Of a stretch of 53,492 nucleotides of DNA, positions 32,200 through 43,980 are shown piece after piece. Source of the stretch: Branchiostoma floridae (Eukaryota > Chordata > Leptocardii > Amphioxiformes > Branchiostomatidae); the NCBI RefSeq assembly GCF_000003815.2, contig NC_049992.1:2434680-2488171 (forward strand), given 5' to 3'. Under the pieces are notes generated by a model. That model ran no database searches and was not told the DNA's origin. It was given only the letters and a program-made list of their open reading frames with translations. How positions within the stretch are numbered: the stretch's first letter is position 1; each line of letters begins with the position of its first letter. The position numbers were made by a program, and so were the translations under genes.

Positions 32200-35100
32200 A
32201 ATTCTGCCTACGTCATAAGTAGGCTTATCGGGCCGGGGTAAGTCAGTACGGGGTTCACGTCACGGCACGGAAACGCTTACGTCACATCTAAAAAACGCCA
32301 AACTAAACAAGACGTAAGGAGAATAGTCGTCGGCATTATTTCTGTATATAAATATTTACGTATACATTTCTATTTTTCGTTTCCATCAACAGCCCGATCG
32401 GGCCCTGGGTTGGAAATGAGGCGTTAGCCTAACACGAGTCGTCGAACTCACATTGGTGTGTTGTAAAATCTTCTTAGGCCATGTTGATTTGAGCAATTTT
32501 CGGTTTTCAGAAAAAAGTTTGTGAATCGTACACAGCAAATATACAGAATGAGCGAATACATAAAATCATGCATATTGTAAAAATATAGGACAATAGTTAC
32601 CAATGTCGTAGAATGCCAAAGTCAGTCGCATAGTCAAGGAAGAAGAGGCAAAGGAGCAAAAATAGAGAGTTTGGTATACTATACTCATTCGATTTGTGTT
32701 CTGTCATTTGTTCAACCTTCACTTATCCTGATCTTAAATTGAAGGCAACTTTTTGTGTCAAACATTTATTTCATTCACACGCTTTCATCAGTTTTGGGGT
32801 TCCCAGAGGATGCCATATATGTAATAAAATCAACATGGCCTTACGTCGAATGTTACGTGGACTTCTCTAATTAACATCTCCATAGAACACGCTGATCGTG
32901 AAGGATGAATGCACTTATTTGGCCATGTTGAGATCAGCTATAGAATCTATATACGCCGCACAAGTATACAAGTATGTACGTCTAATTGGAGTTCATTCTG
33001 CGGTGAAATGGTATTTAGCTTTTACATACAATAACGATGTCGGTAAGAATGCTTTAATAATACCGGGGTAATTACTCCATCAAAACCGCAATCAAGTCAT
33101 CATATACGATTTCATTATGTGCTAAAATTATGTACAAAGCATACTTAAACGACGGAAATAGGAAACAGCGCAGCTGCTGCGCCCATTATGCCCACAGCCT
33201 TCTAAATGAAAAGAAATGACAAGAGTATATCATGGCCTTCTCTTCCCCCATAACCAATACAAATTTGGTGCGTATACCTTAGCCGACCGGCCGTTTACTG
33301 TCCCACAATTTGGAAAGATCTGCTATAACTGATAAAGTTTACTTAAACGTTCCGAATGCTCAACGGCTAAGCGGAAGGACATGGTTGAAATCTAAGGGAA
33401 ATTCATACGGCAATGGGTTAACATTGTGGTAAGGAGGCTGCTCACTTGAGTATATGTCTAGTCATGCATGTTGGATTTGGAAGCAGAAGAAGACGAAAAG
33501 CCCCACTCATCCACACTTTGTGGGTTCCGTGACAAATCTGTATTTCTGTTCGTCTGTGAATGTGGGAAAGTTTTGGCATGTCATTGTGACTTTTTACCAT
33601 ACTTTAGATCCCAGGTCCTTCAAGAACTTGGCCCAAACGGAACCGACTTAATCTAAGGATAACATGTTTTATTTGCCCATTGGTATCGTTCCAACACACC
33701 ATCTGGTGTGATTAGTATTTTCACGGTCAGCAAATCGTTCTTACTCACTTTAAAGACGGAAATCTTACTTGAGCTAGCTGATACCAGTTCTGGATTGAGT
33801 ATGACATTTCTCGTAAGGTCTTACAAACTTTCTACGTAATATCATTAATGTGTCTACGTATTTAATACCTTCGGCTTCGCTCGTACCCCGAGGTAAAGCG
33901 CCAGATGTCCTCTCGCGTATGATAAAAACTATGTCAAAAAGATTGTACAGTGATATTTTCCCTGTTGTCAACAAAATCAATTATTTGAAATTCCAGTGAG
34001 TAAAGCTTCTTGAGTTGGAGAACAGTATTTTTTTTCTCATTCAGCTATGATCTTTCGTACTATGAAGATATGCGTAAGTGTACACTTTATTTGCATCACT
34101 GCGATCCTATAGTACGACCATGGCCTTTTTGTATGCTGAGCCATGATGTTATAACGTCGATCAACGTAATAAAATACCCCAAATAGAAATCACTCAAGCA
34201 ACTGGATATGAGTTTGGAAAACATATCCAGTTGCGTAAGTAATTGGTATCATGTGGCATGGTGCTATAAATTACCGTCAAGCAGAGACGGCAACAGATTC
34301 CATCAGAAATTCAACAGGGCAAAGTTATTCACTATATAATCAACAGTGCTAGTTGTGCATGTGAGCTACATCCTCTGTAGAATTGACGTGGCAATTTCCT
34401 CTATACCAGACGCCATTCTTACACAGGTTTGGAAAAATAACCCCTGTGCTGTGCCCACAGGTATGGTGCCGTTGGTTACACACTGCGGAAATGATTAGCT
34501 CTATCGGAAAGCCAGCAGGACTGCAGGCTGGTTTGTTCAACCGGAAAACTTACGCAGGAAACTATTAACCTCATGCAGTTCAGGAAGGGCATCATATTGG
34601 AGTCACCTTGGAGATGGTGACGATAATCTAGTCTGTGTAACACAAACTCCGCTGTCCAGGGCTGTAACTGGCCCGTTTTAGGGGGCCGGCGGATGTTTGC
34701 CGGGCTGCTATAAGCGAGATTTAATCAGGCTAATGATAATCATGAAAATCTAAGAAAATTGATTTTTACATTTAAGTAGAATATGTATTGACGTCATATT
34801 GACAAAACTCTGAAGGAACTCTTACCGATACAACATTAGTTAAAGGTGCGTCTAAGATCTAAGGTAATAGACAAGACAAGCTACGTGTTATACAAGATGT
34901 TATGTCATGAGGGGACTTTTGCTGTACGTACCACCGTGAATAATAAACTAGAAATGTTTACTCGCTTCTTGAATATGTAACTGATTTGTTCCGACATAAA
35001 TTGATCCTGTCCATCTGCCAATGTATCTATTTTCTTAAAATTCACCATAAGGAATTGAGGATTTGTTTCATTCCCAATTCCCAAAGAACACTCCACTGCG

Positions 35101-35280
35101 TGCATCACGCTGTTTCCACCGGATGTTCATAGAATGGAGCCAATAACCTTGACTGTTGATTGAATCACCGCTGCTTGAATAACGTTCCAAACATTGCCTG
35201 TTGGTAGGTTTCTGCCCAGTTGAGCAACAAATCCTGCCCCGATCACGTATTCAATCTCTGGATATCGAAGGCTGCTTCGT
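32200..35280. other. Non-coding interval; one weak small ORF and a repeat piece
   Basis: No gene with splice structure seen. 33468-33656 (+) encodes 62 residues with acidic start MLDLEAEEDEKPH and cysteine pattern CECGKVLACHC; the composition is protein-like but no family comes to mind. 34183-34240 holds the GCAACTGGATATG hairpin of the Penelope-like repeat family seen at 50 kb. Confidence 0.35.
34188..34245 (+). mobile_element. Penelope-like element fragment with hairpin
   Basis: ACTCAAGCAACTGGATATG is shared with 50032-50048; here it is followed by an inverted GCAACTGGATATG/CATATCCAGTTGC pair with an 11-base loop. A related piece (CCAGTTGCTTGAGGAACTG, CTTTTTGGCG) lies at about 47289-47320. 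Confidence 0.5.
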
Positions 35281-35324
35281 CTTGGAGGTCACTGAACCCG
35301 GCCGTCTGACGCCGAACCTCACGT

Positions 35325-35375
35325 TCAAGTGCGATCACGTGACGGAAGCATGACGATCACGTGCCCAATTCAAGG
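35325..35375. promoter_or_regulatory. Two CACGTG E-boxes in a GC-rich patch
   Basis: GCGATCACGTGACGG and ACGATCACGTGCCC are about 27 bp apart, both as GATCACGTG. This is a palindromic bHLH (USF/TFE/Myc-type) target. No adjacent transcript start is known, so regulation is inference. Confidence 0.4.
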
Positions 35376-35465
35376 CCAGCTTCTGGCGTAAATCATTGTC
35401 ACGAGGGTTTTAAACATTAAGATAAAACTAAAAAGACTGAAAATTATCTTTTTAATCATTTTTTT

Positions 35466-35540
35466 TAATCTCCAAGCAGATGCTTCCGTAGCATAAGATA
35501 GTTGCCAGAAGAGTGAAGCCGGCCTAAGAGTATGTGTGCT
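35466..35540 (+). mobile_element. One end of the TAATCTCCAAGCAGA TIR element
   Basis: TAATCTCCAAGCAGATGC, CGTAGCATAAGATAGT and GAGTGAAGCCGGCCTAAG match the left end of 40425-40855; no right end is found nearby, so it is truncated. Confidence 0.75.
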
Positions 35541-37272
35541 CAATATTTTATCTAACTTGTTTTCAAAATACCATCAACAACAATGACTTCCAGATTTTGT
35601 CATCTAGGACTTATACAATGTGCTCATAATAACAATGGATTCTCTTAAAAGTCATGTTTGCAAGCAATAACGTTCGTGACGTCATCTCAACACAGTCAAG
35701 CAGTCCTGTTTCCCAAGTAAATACGGGTGGTACCTGTGTTGATCAATATTTGAGAGTTGTGATTTACAATATGTAACATTTCAATAAATCATCCTATGCT
35801 ATTGGTACATTTAAATTTTCTTGCCAGTGAGCAATCGGTTGTTCCCATGCGGTTGCAGTATATCTTTCATAAAAATATGAGATGGCAATGCATATATTGC
35901 AATCATAGTTTTGGCAACATCATGTTTGAACTTGAACGTGAGTTTGACTTCGCACGGCCTGTTTTGAGCTGCTCGTATGCGGCACTCGGCCAAGGTAAAG
36001 GCAATGTAATCTGCGCTAAAGCAAAATTGATCTTGTTCTGCGTAAATTAGGTCGTTAGGGGCCTTGAATTATGGAACTACCTGTCGTAAAAACATGAGCC
36101 GTAGGGGGCGCTGTTATCGATTTTTCACGTCACAGGGGTGCAGTATGACATTGAGAATGGACGTGAATGTCAGGAGGCGCATTTCTCATGCAGCTCGCGC
36201 ACCTAGCTGCGCCTGAGGCTGTTAATCTGTGTTATAGACCTGCTCAGCTCGCGTAACAACTCCGGCGGTACCGGGGTTTGTAGATAGGTTCTGACATTAC
36301 TGTTGTGCCTGTTTTAACCACTACTGTTTATCAGAATCAGACGTTTGCGATGGATACATGGTTTTGACATTGTTGTTCTTGTTTTATCTACTCATAGATT
36401 TTTTTCGGACGTTTACGATAGATAGATATCTTTTAAGTACTTCAGTCGATATTGAAGATAACTCACCGACTGTCAAGATGGCAAAGTTATTGAAACGGAA
36501 ATCATAGCTGTAATATTATCAATGTTGTCATTATTAATAGTAATAAAGGTATTGAAACGTGATAAACAAGTAATGAATGTTAAAATGCAATAATACGAAA
36601 CACTGCATCTGATGTAGTCATGCTGTGATAGCTGGATACATGTACGTAAAATGATGTATTCTACATACAATCAGCATATTTACTACTGAACTTTCAGATT
36701 CACCGAGAAATTATACTTTGATTATCCTGCGAGGCATTTACGTACATGTGGACCATAAACTAAGTGTTGAAAAGACATAAACATAAAGCTGTTGGTATTT
36801 GGAGTTTATATGGAATAATTGAATCCGTTCCTCAACTCCATTAACGATTAGATACTCTACCGTTCTTGTTGTCAAATGGTTTGAAAATGTTTTGAAAATG
36901 CTGAGATTTTTCTCCATTGTACAAGCAAATGTTTACTTAACAAGCCTACATGTTTAACCTCCGCTTCATTCTACCCCCGTTCTGTACTGCGAAGATAGAT
37001 GAGAAGCTACAGCACAATAATTCTCCCCGTAATGTAAAAATAAAAACTGTGATACCTTTTAAACGGCTGCTCTGCTTATCGAGACGCGTTGTTGATAGGC
37101 AGGAGCCGGGGCTAGCCTTATCAGCTCCGAGGAGCGAATCAGAGCTCCGCGGAGAGAAACCTGTACGTATGTGATGATGACATATAACCTGGCAATATGT
37201 AAACCTGCGGGATGGCCTCCCGTGGGCCCCTCTGTGTGTGTAGAGCATGATGATGATGTAGTGAACGCGTAC

Positions 37273-37483
37273 CTGTACGGGACACGTGATCCCAGGTGAC
37301 GTGATCCACGATCTGCGGAGTAATCTCAGGGATCGTCGTAATCCAGAGTGATGGGAGTATCGGATTACAGCACGTTCCCAGGGTAGTGATCCAGGGGCAA
37401 TGCACCAGCTCTGGGAACGACAAGACCAGCCTGCCTGTATACGACCATACCAAGTAAATTCTATGGATGGCATCCTCTGCGGA
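37273..37483 (-). other. Exon-like segment of unknown gene
   Basis: A polypyrimidine tract plus CAG (TTTTTTTTTCAG) ends before 37483, and ACAG/GTACGCG follows 37273. The 211 bp between are distinctly richer in GC than their AT-rich flanks and open in two frames (SAEDAIHRIYLVWSYTGRLV or PQRMPSIEFTWYGR). I cannot choose the frame or name a family. It may be an isolated exon, a 5' UTR exon or chance. Confidence 0.25.
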
Positions 37484-37684
37484 CTGAAAAAAAAACGAGA
37501 TAGGGCAAAAAAAAAGGATGCGTAAATAAAAAACAAGATGATAAAGTTTTAAATAGACACCATAAACGTTGTAACAAGAAGTGAAGTGACAAAATATGAC
37601 ATCACAACAAACATGGAATTCATTCAGGGCTACTGTAAAATCACAACCGCAGAATGCCCAGAACAATAGATATTAGAAATTAAA

Positions 37685-37850
37685 ATTCCGCTGCAGTACC
37701 TGAGCAAGCCGCTAAGGGGCCCATTATCGAACTTGACCTTAGTTTTCCCGACCCCTACCCACCTACCAAATATCATCAGGAGCCACCCAAGGCTTCTCGA
37801 GTTATACTGTTAACAGACAGACAGACAGACACACAGACAGACAAGAAAAC
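37685..37850 (+). mobile_element. Fragment related to the 1.1-kb TIR repeat, with (ACAG)n tail
   Basis: AAATTCCGCTGCAGTACC, GGGGCCCA, GAACTTGACCTTAG, CCCCTACCCACCTACCAAAT, ATCATCAGGAGCC and a CAGACAGACA tract parallel 52420-52590 in order. Confidence 0.65.
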
Positions 37851-38583
37851 TCTGTCTGAGAAGCGATGGGAGACCCTTGAATGTAAGTTGGAAGTGGCAT
37901 AGTTTTGGGCCCCCTTGCAGCATTCCCTGCAGCTGCAGGGCGAGTTTGGCCACAATGTTCTCCACCTACATCTGCTTGGTTTAGATTGATTATAGACTAT
38001 GTGGATAGGTTTTGGGAAGAATGAAGGTCAAAGTAAGTATTGGTCCCCAAGGAGCTTGCTTTGGAATTTCTTATCTTTAATCTATAACGTTCATTCAAAA
38101 TGTTTTGTTTATTGGGACATTAACTGGTTTTGTCAATTCAAGCACGCCTAAAAACATAACACGGAAAGGATACTTATCAATAACAATATTCTTAATGCAT
38201 AAAAGATAAAAAGAAATTTTATGCATAATGGGAGATGTACATACTAGCATCTACAATGATATATAAACAAAGATGCAACTAACCATTGTACAGTTCCTTG
38301 TCACTCACTGTGCTGACCGAATCTAACGTCCAGGAGGAGTTGGTTTGTATTTGCCGAGTCGAATCTCCGGAATAAGTAACGATGTGAGCGCCAGGTCACC
38401 GCGGAACCTTTCAATTCTCCGGGTAGCCATTTTTTTCTTCCAGCGCTATTCACAACAGCAAGGTCACTGGTTTGAAGGTCGATCGCCCTTCGAAGCTTAG
38501 CGGGGACAGATCACGTTTCAGTTGGGTCACGTGTCAGGGAGGAAGAAAATGGCATTTCCACGTAGCCAATCATGTCCTTGTAC

Positions 38584-38752
38584 CCCCCTCACATTAGGCG
38601 CGATTCGATCGGACGACGAGTCTGCGAGCTCTNNNNNNNNNNNNNNNNNNNNNNNNNNNNNNNNNNNNNNNNNNNNNNNNNNNNNNNNNNNNNNNNNNNN
38701 NNNNNNNNNNNNNNNNNNNNNNNNNNNNNNNNATGTGAAGGGGGTATTAGGG
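38584..38752. mobile_element. TIR repeat interrupted by assembly gap 1
   Basis: Left of the N run: TACCCCCCTCACATTAGGCG, then TCGGACGACGAGTCTGCGAG. Right of the N run: ATGTGAAGGGGGTA, the inverse of the first word apart from one base. This suggests an element with TACCCCCCTCACAT ends whose middle is unresolved. Confidence 0.6.
38633..38732. other. Assembly gap 1 (100 N)
   Basis: Exactly 100 N, a conventional placeholder of unknown true length. All reading frames crossing it are artefacts. Confidence 0.99.
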
Positions 38753-38754
38753 AA

Positions 38755-40170
38755 GTTTGACATCAAAATGTCATTATAATCATTGTACTGTTTGAAAAAA
38801 ACTGGACCTAAGTAAAGTACAAAATTAGATGTTCTGCTATTATAGTGTCAAGGAAAGCCACAAGGAGGCAAAAAAATCGGTCTTTATCATTGTCTTCTAA
38901 AGGCCTACTCACACATCATATATAAGATTACGTCGAGGTTCTTACGTTATGTTAACCACAAATATCGTGCGTCTAAACAGGAAACACCTTAATTTGTTAT
39001 CAAATATAAATATTATTATCATATTAATAGATAATCAAATCATTACTGATTTAGATCATTGTATCAACGTCAAAAAATGCATGCTGCAATATTGTATTCT
39101 TATGAGTCGTCCTATAAGAAGTTCAATAGCACTAAATTATCCTCTATTCTTAAAGTAGTTAAACTGAAAATAAGTACATAAAACTGGAAATGTGGCCATA
39201 AAAAAGGAAATGCACTTTTCAGGGCCTACTGGAAAAACATCCAAGCTTCACAACAATTATTCAGAGCAACATGATTTAGGCTGTAATTTGACGGCCAAAT
39301 TGTAATTTTCTAATTCCGTAATTCACTTGAAAAACAGTTGACCTACATGGAGATACATTGATGTAATGATGAGCTGCGGTTGCGTAGGAGGGGGCGAGAT
39401 ATGTCAAACGGATCTTACCTCAGGTCGAGGGAAAATATTGTTGTGTTTACAATTCTGTCCTGGAAAAATTGGGTCGGTAGGTAAGTCTTCTCTAACAAAT
39501 TCATTTTTTTAAGTTTCCGTCGAAGTCATCCAAAAAATACACTTTAACAATGTACAACAGAAATGCATCAACGCAACGGTATTTTCGTTATCAATTTCGA
39601 ATCATACAGGTGAACTTTATTAATGCAGTGTGTCCTTATAAAGGAGTTTTGGGGTCTGTTTATGTCTTTTTTTTTTACTTTTGCAAAAGAAATTAAAAGA
39701 CGTCAAGTAGCGATTCTACAACGTTTCTATCACATAAATGTGTTGGAAGAGTATAGGTTTTTTGGCAGTGGTATAACCGAAGAAAATGGTGGGCAGGTTT
39801 TGGTACGGAAACCAGAAGTAACATTTTTCCTAGGCCCCAGCCAGGGTGGATTTTAATTAACATTTGTCTGAGATGATTTGAAGTGATCAGACATGGGCTG
39901 AAACACATTATTCAATGAGGCATTAGTTATTGAGTTAGTGAAAATGTTTTTTTTTTATTGAAACATGATAAACTGCCATATCATTTGAAAATAACAATCG
40001 TTCTACACTTATCACAGTCCACATGACATGCAAGCATAAAATGTGTTCAGGATGTTTCACTACACTTTAGACGGTATTACCAGCCCTATTTATCTGAGAG
40101 GAAAAGGTTCTTATCAATAACGCTGTTTTTGAATTTGTTATTTTCATTTGTTCTGTTTTCTCTCTGGTAA
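38755..40170. other. Non-coding interval, AT-rich, nothing recognised
   Basis: No gene, RNA gene or clear repeat. Small ORFs have random composition. Confidence 0.4.
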
Positions 40171-40189
40171 AGGAAAATACTCCGTTTGG

Positions 40190-41260
40190 GAGCGATTTGC
40201 GGTATCCTGAGACGATCCCTCCCAGACCTGTGTGGGTGACAGGGGTAGTACCAGCCCATATATTTAATTACGTTAGGGAACGATTCGCGGTATCATGAGA
40301 CGGTCCCCACCAGACCCGTGGAGGTGCCAGGGGCAGTCCCAGCCCATGCATCTAATTACGTTAGGGAACGATCCGCGGTATGATGAGACGATCCCTGCAA
40401 AACCCGTGGAGATGCCGGGGGCAGTAATCTCCAAGCAGATCCTACGGTAGCATAAGATAGTATCAAAAGCTGCCAGAGGAGTGAAGCCGGCTTAGGAGTG
40501 TGTTTTGCTACCGGGGATCTGCCTCCACTGAAACAGGGAGGAGCATTTCTATTCAACAATGGTGTTGCTGCCCCTCCCTGTTGTCATGTGCTAATTATTT
40601 TACGAGCGACTTACACTGGGACAAAGTCATTGACCAGCACACATTCCAGTTGGAAGTTAGCACCAAACAGGAAGGAGGGCAATTAGCACCTACACTGCAA
40701 GCAGAGTTTGAATGGGAAACAATTGGATGTTAATAACCTTTGTTCTAGCCGACTGGGGGCAGATTCTACATGGCAAATGGACACCTCTTGGCTGACTAAA
40801 CTTCTTGGCCAGTTTGGTACTATCTTATGCCATTGTAGGATCTGCTTGGAGATTAGGGGGCAGCCCCAGCCCATATATCTAATTACGATAGGGAGCGACC
40901 CGCGGTATCATGAGACGATCCCTCCCGGACCAATGGAGGTGCCAGGGGCAGTCCCAGCTCATAGATCTAATTACGTTAGGGAACTAACGCGGTATCCTGA
41001 GACGATCCCTGCCAGGGGCTGTCCCAGCCCATAGATCTAAGTACGTTAGGGAACTAACGCGGTATCCTGAGACGATCCCTGCCAGGGGCTGTCCCAGCCC
41101 ATAGATCTAAGTACGTTAGGGAACTAACGCGGTATCCTGAGACGATCCCTGCCAGGGCCAGTCCCAGCCCATATATCTAATTACGTTAGGGAACTAACGC
41201 GGTATCCTGAGACGATCCCTGCCAGGGGCAGTCCCAGCCCATATATCTAATTACGGCGCA
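40190..41260 (+). repeat. 70/88-bp minisatellite, about eleven units
   Basis: Early units of about 88 bp contain GACCCGTGGAGGTGCCAGG; from 40975 a 70-bp form with GTTAGGGAACTAACGCGGTA and CCAGCCCATAGATCTAAG repeats at 40975, 41045, 41115 and 41185 with almost no change. The 18-bp difference is loss of the CCGTGGAGGTGCC block. A TIR transposon splits one unit at 40425. Confidence 0.9.
40425..40855. mobile_element. 431-bp TIR DNA transposon, non-autonomous, with 8-bp target duplication
   Basis: Ends TAATCTCCAAGCAGATCC and GGATCTGCTTGGAGATTA continue as inverted repeats through CGGTAGCATAAGATAGTA. GGGGGCAG occurs directly before (40417-40424) and after (40856-40863) the element, and only once in intact minisatellite units as GGGGCAG, so it is a true target duplication. 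Eight bases suggest the hAT superfamily or another 8-9-bp-duplicating group; termini do not match the usual CAG/TAG start. No transposase. Confidence 0.85.
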
Positions 41261-41831
41261 TGAAGGGTAATGGCTCCGGCGAGACGGATTAGACTCTGAT
41301 AACACGAGACCCGGGACCGCCAGCCATCCGTTTTACAACAACCGGCGCACTTCTAGCACCAGGGACAGGGCCGGCGGGAAAACAGACGGATTAACTCGTG
41401 AACCGGCTGTCGAGTGGGAAAGAAAACTAAGGCTGCACGAGTGAAGATAACATGAGATAAAATTTTATCCAGAATGTAGAAGTATGAATCTTATCCAGAA
41501 TGTAAAAATGTAACTAGTATAGATGTACTGAACTAACAATTATAGATATATCTATGCACCATTAACTACACAAAATTCAGCTTTATAGTATTGTAAAGAT
41601 GTGGTTCTCATAGAACTTTGAAAGTAATATATTTACTAAAAGGATGCTTTACGTATGTTAAAGGATAAAGGCTTCGTATGATTATATTTTCACAATCTTA
41701 TAGATGAAAGTTTCTGTAATCTGACATAGATTACAGGTTAAGAACTATAAAAACTAAGCCAGAAGCTGAACGTTATATCACTGATAATCTGAACCGAATC
41801 ATAAACTATCTTCAGCCTTACAGCAATCTGT

Positions 41832-42047
41832 ATGAGCAACACGGGGCACATGGTTAATGAAGCGTATTCTATAATCATGGAATATTCTGACTATCTACTA
41901 GATCTCACACTAGATCTGCATGGTCGATACGACGCCAACAAAGCGTATCAGTCATTTGTAAATTTTATCAAGATCACACTCGCAGATTCGGGGTGTCTTT
42001 TACTTGATTGTCTTGAAAGATTGGAAGTAATCCAAGACTGCGTTGGT
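41832..42047 (+). CDS. Doubtful ORF running into assembly gap 2
   Basis: 72 codons from MSNTGHMVNEAYSIIMEYSD to the N run, rich in Leu/Ile/Asp with few low-complexity signs; TTCAG occurs about 20 bp upstream of the ATG. I recognise no family. The continuation right of the gap is repeat sequence and should not be joined to it. Confidence 0.2.
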
Positions 42048-42147
42048 NNNNNNNNNNNNNNNNNNNNNNNNNNNNNNNNNNNNNNNNNNNNNNNNNNNNN
42101 NNNNNNNNNNNNNNNNNNNNNNNNNNNNNNNNNNNNNNNNNNNNNNN
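42048..42147. other. Assembly gap 2 (100 N)
   Basis: Exactly 100 N. Its right flank contains, in reverse orientation, the same repeat that forms the left flank of gap 1. Confidence 0.99.
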
Positions 42148-42275
42148 GAGGAGGCATGCTCCTGTCGGGAAGGGGGGAACTCTGCCATTTCTTCGTCGGT
42201 AGCAGGGTCATGCCTTCTCGTAATTTAGAGCTCGCAGACTCGTCGTCCGATCGATTTTCGCCTAATGTGAGGAAG
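42148..42275 (-). mobile_element. Repeat end matching gap 1 flank, inverted
   Basis: On the minus strand: CCTCACATTAGGCG, then ATCGGACGACGAGTCTGCGA and GAGCTCTAAATTACGAG. This matches 38590-38632 almost exactly and continues about 90 bp further, giving part of the interior that is missing from gap 1. Confidence 0.75.
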
Positions 42276-42349
42276 GTCGAGGCAATACGTAATGCCATCA
42301 CTGAACATGTTATGGAAATGAATTAATGTCATTCTTACCTCACATCAGA

Positions 42350-42700
42350 TAGACGTAAGGTGGAGGTTCCAGGTTTGAATCCTGTTATGCTAAGACCAAG
42401 TTTCACGACTTTCCTCACTCCATCCAGGTGTAAATTTGGGAAGATGACTTTGTTTGGGGAAGTACAAGGCGGTGGAAGGAAAGGGTTGTTGAACTCCAGC
42501 TTTCAATGACATTGCCGTGCTGTGGATAAACAGCCCACTGCCTCTATGGTCCCAAGAAGACTATAGAACTACCTTTGCCTTATGAAGCCTTTCTTTTCAT
42601 TCGCATTTCTTTAAAGAGGATGAGACGGAAAGCAGACCCTGCTTATCGAGGTATTCTCCTCATGTACATAAACAAAATAAGGACACACATACATGGCTAC
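42350..42700 (+). mobile_element. SINE copy with tRNA-like B box
   Basis: GGTTCCAGGTTTGAATCCTG near 42363 resembles a tRNA B box (GGTTTGAATCC). The following 150 bp match the SINE at 15.5-15.6 kb, and CCTCTATGGTCC matches its end near 16.01 kb. GAAGCCTTTCTTTTCATTCG near 42586 begins another repeat. Confidence 0.55.
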
Positions 42701-43980
42701 AAAACGCTACATAACAAAGTCAAGAGATAATGATAACGACATGAAATAAAACAACAAAGTGACGTTTAGCTGGTATACAAACTTAGAAGTAATCAAATAA
42801 TGTTATAAGTCAACTAAAACAACCTGTCTATTGAACACAAGACATTACTACATGAAAATAAACAAGGAATCAAATAACAGAGTGACATGTGACTGATATG
42901 CAAACTTAGAAATAATCAAATAAGGTCATAGGTCAGCTAAAACGGTCTGTCTGTTGGATGTACTTAAATACAACATCAAATAAATGACAGTTCTGAATGG
43001 TAGATAGTACTGGGGTTCCCCTGAGTGAAGCCTTTTGATGACGCTGTTGAAATAAGCCATCAACTTGATTGCAGTGCTATGTTATTCTTGTCGGTACAAA
43101 CGCAGATTAGAAAAAAAATAGAAGTACTAATGCCAACTTGAAACTTTATTAACATTAAACTCGCATCAGAGTCAACTAACAACAGGGATTCTATGCCTAC
43201 CAGGAGCCATTAAAGCATCAAATCTATATGGATTTACGGTTGAAATGTGTCTTGAAATCACATTACATACAGAAAACGCTTCAGTAACGATTAATGGCTA
43301 GACAGTACGTGTCCAGACCACCGAGAAGCCATGGTGAGAAGCCAGGGCGCGGGACTTCGTGAGTCATACCTTGACCTTTTCTGCAGAGAGTATTAGGTAT
43401 AACTAGTGAGTGGGTGGATGGGTTTTCCTGGGATTTTACACTACATGGAGTCCACAGCTGACAGTTTCAGATATGAGAGAAGATGATTCACACTATGTAA
43501 CTCTGTAAAGGTGAAGGTACTGCTGAATAAGCAATAAAATGTATAACATTAACCTCACATAGAACAGGAAGAAGTATAAAAGAATTTCTATCGCCGACAG
43601 TATACATTACAGTACAAAGGTTACACTTCCGTCTAAAGTCGCCAGGTGCCGCTCGTTGGCCTTGATTATGTCAGTGACAGTACATGTTACTTTGCTTACT
43701 AACCTATTTCTGTCTCTGCTTTTCATTGTTTGTTTACATAAGCATCCCATTTACAAACGTACAACGTATGAAAACGTTTGAACATGTCGCCATTTTTCGA
43801 CACTTTCAAAACTCGGCACAATTGTGGGAAAATATCCAATACGACACACGCTGTCTTCTGCCTTCAATATCAACTTAAGATTTGCAGTACCAAAAGACAA
43901 AGTACATGTGGTATGTATTGACTAACAGCATTCCAAATTCTATTATCAAAGTATTTTAGAATGGCAAAGATTGCAATCAT
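42701..43980. other. Non-coding interval; possible 3' region of the next gene
   Basis: A near-duplicate pair lies at about 42725-42820 and 42850-42945 (ACAAAGTGACGTTTAGCTGG..ACTTAGAAGTAATCAAATAA against GAGTGACATGTGACTGATATG..ACTTAGAAATAATCAAATAA). A minus-strand AATAAA is at about 43144, 840 bp past the stop of the 407-codon ORF. No other gene seen. Confidence 0.4.

Noticed and set aside
36095-36115. CTCF-like word TAGGGGGCGCTG
   Set aside because: A single short match to a degenerate motif, without conservation or context, is not enough to call a site.
36946-37536. 196-codon minus ORF
   Set aside because: Only its right part (37273-37483) looks exonic; the rest is AT-rich and lies past a good donor, so the full ORF is not credible.
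38522-38779. ORFs crossing N runs (also at 41.8-42.3 kb)
   Set aside because: N codons hide stops; gap lengths are conventional, so joined frames are meaningless.
40190-41260. CRISPR-like regular repeats
   Set aside because: Repeats are contiguous 70/88-bp units without unique spacers, in animal DNA; it is a minisatellite. The same applies to the other arrays.
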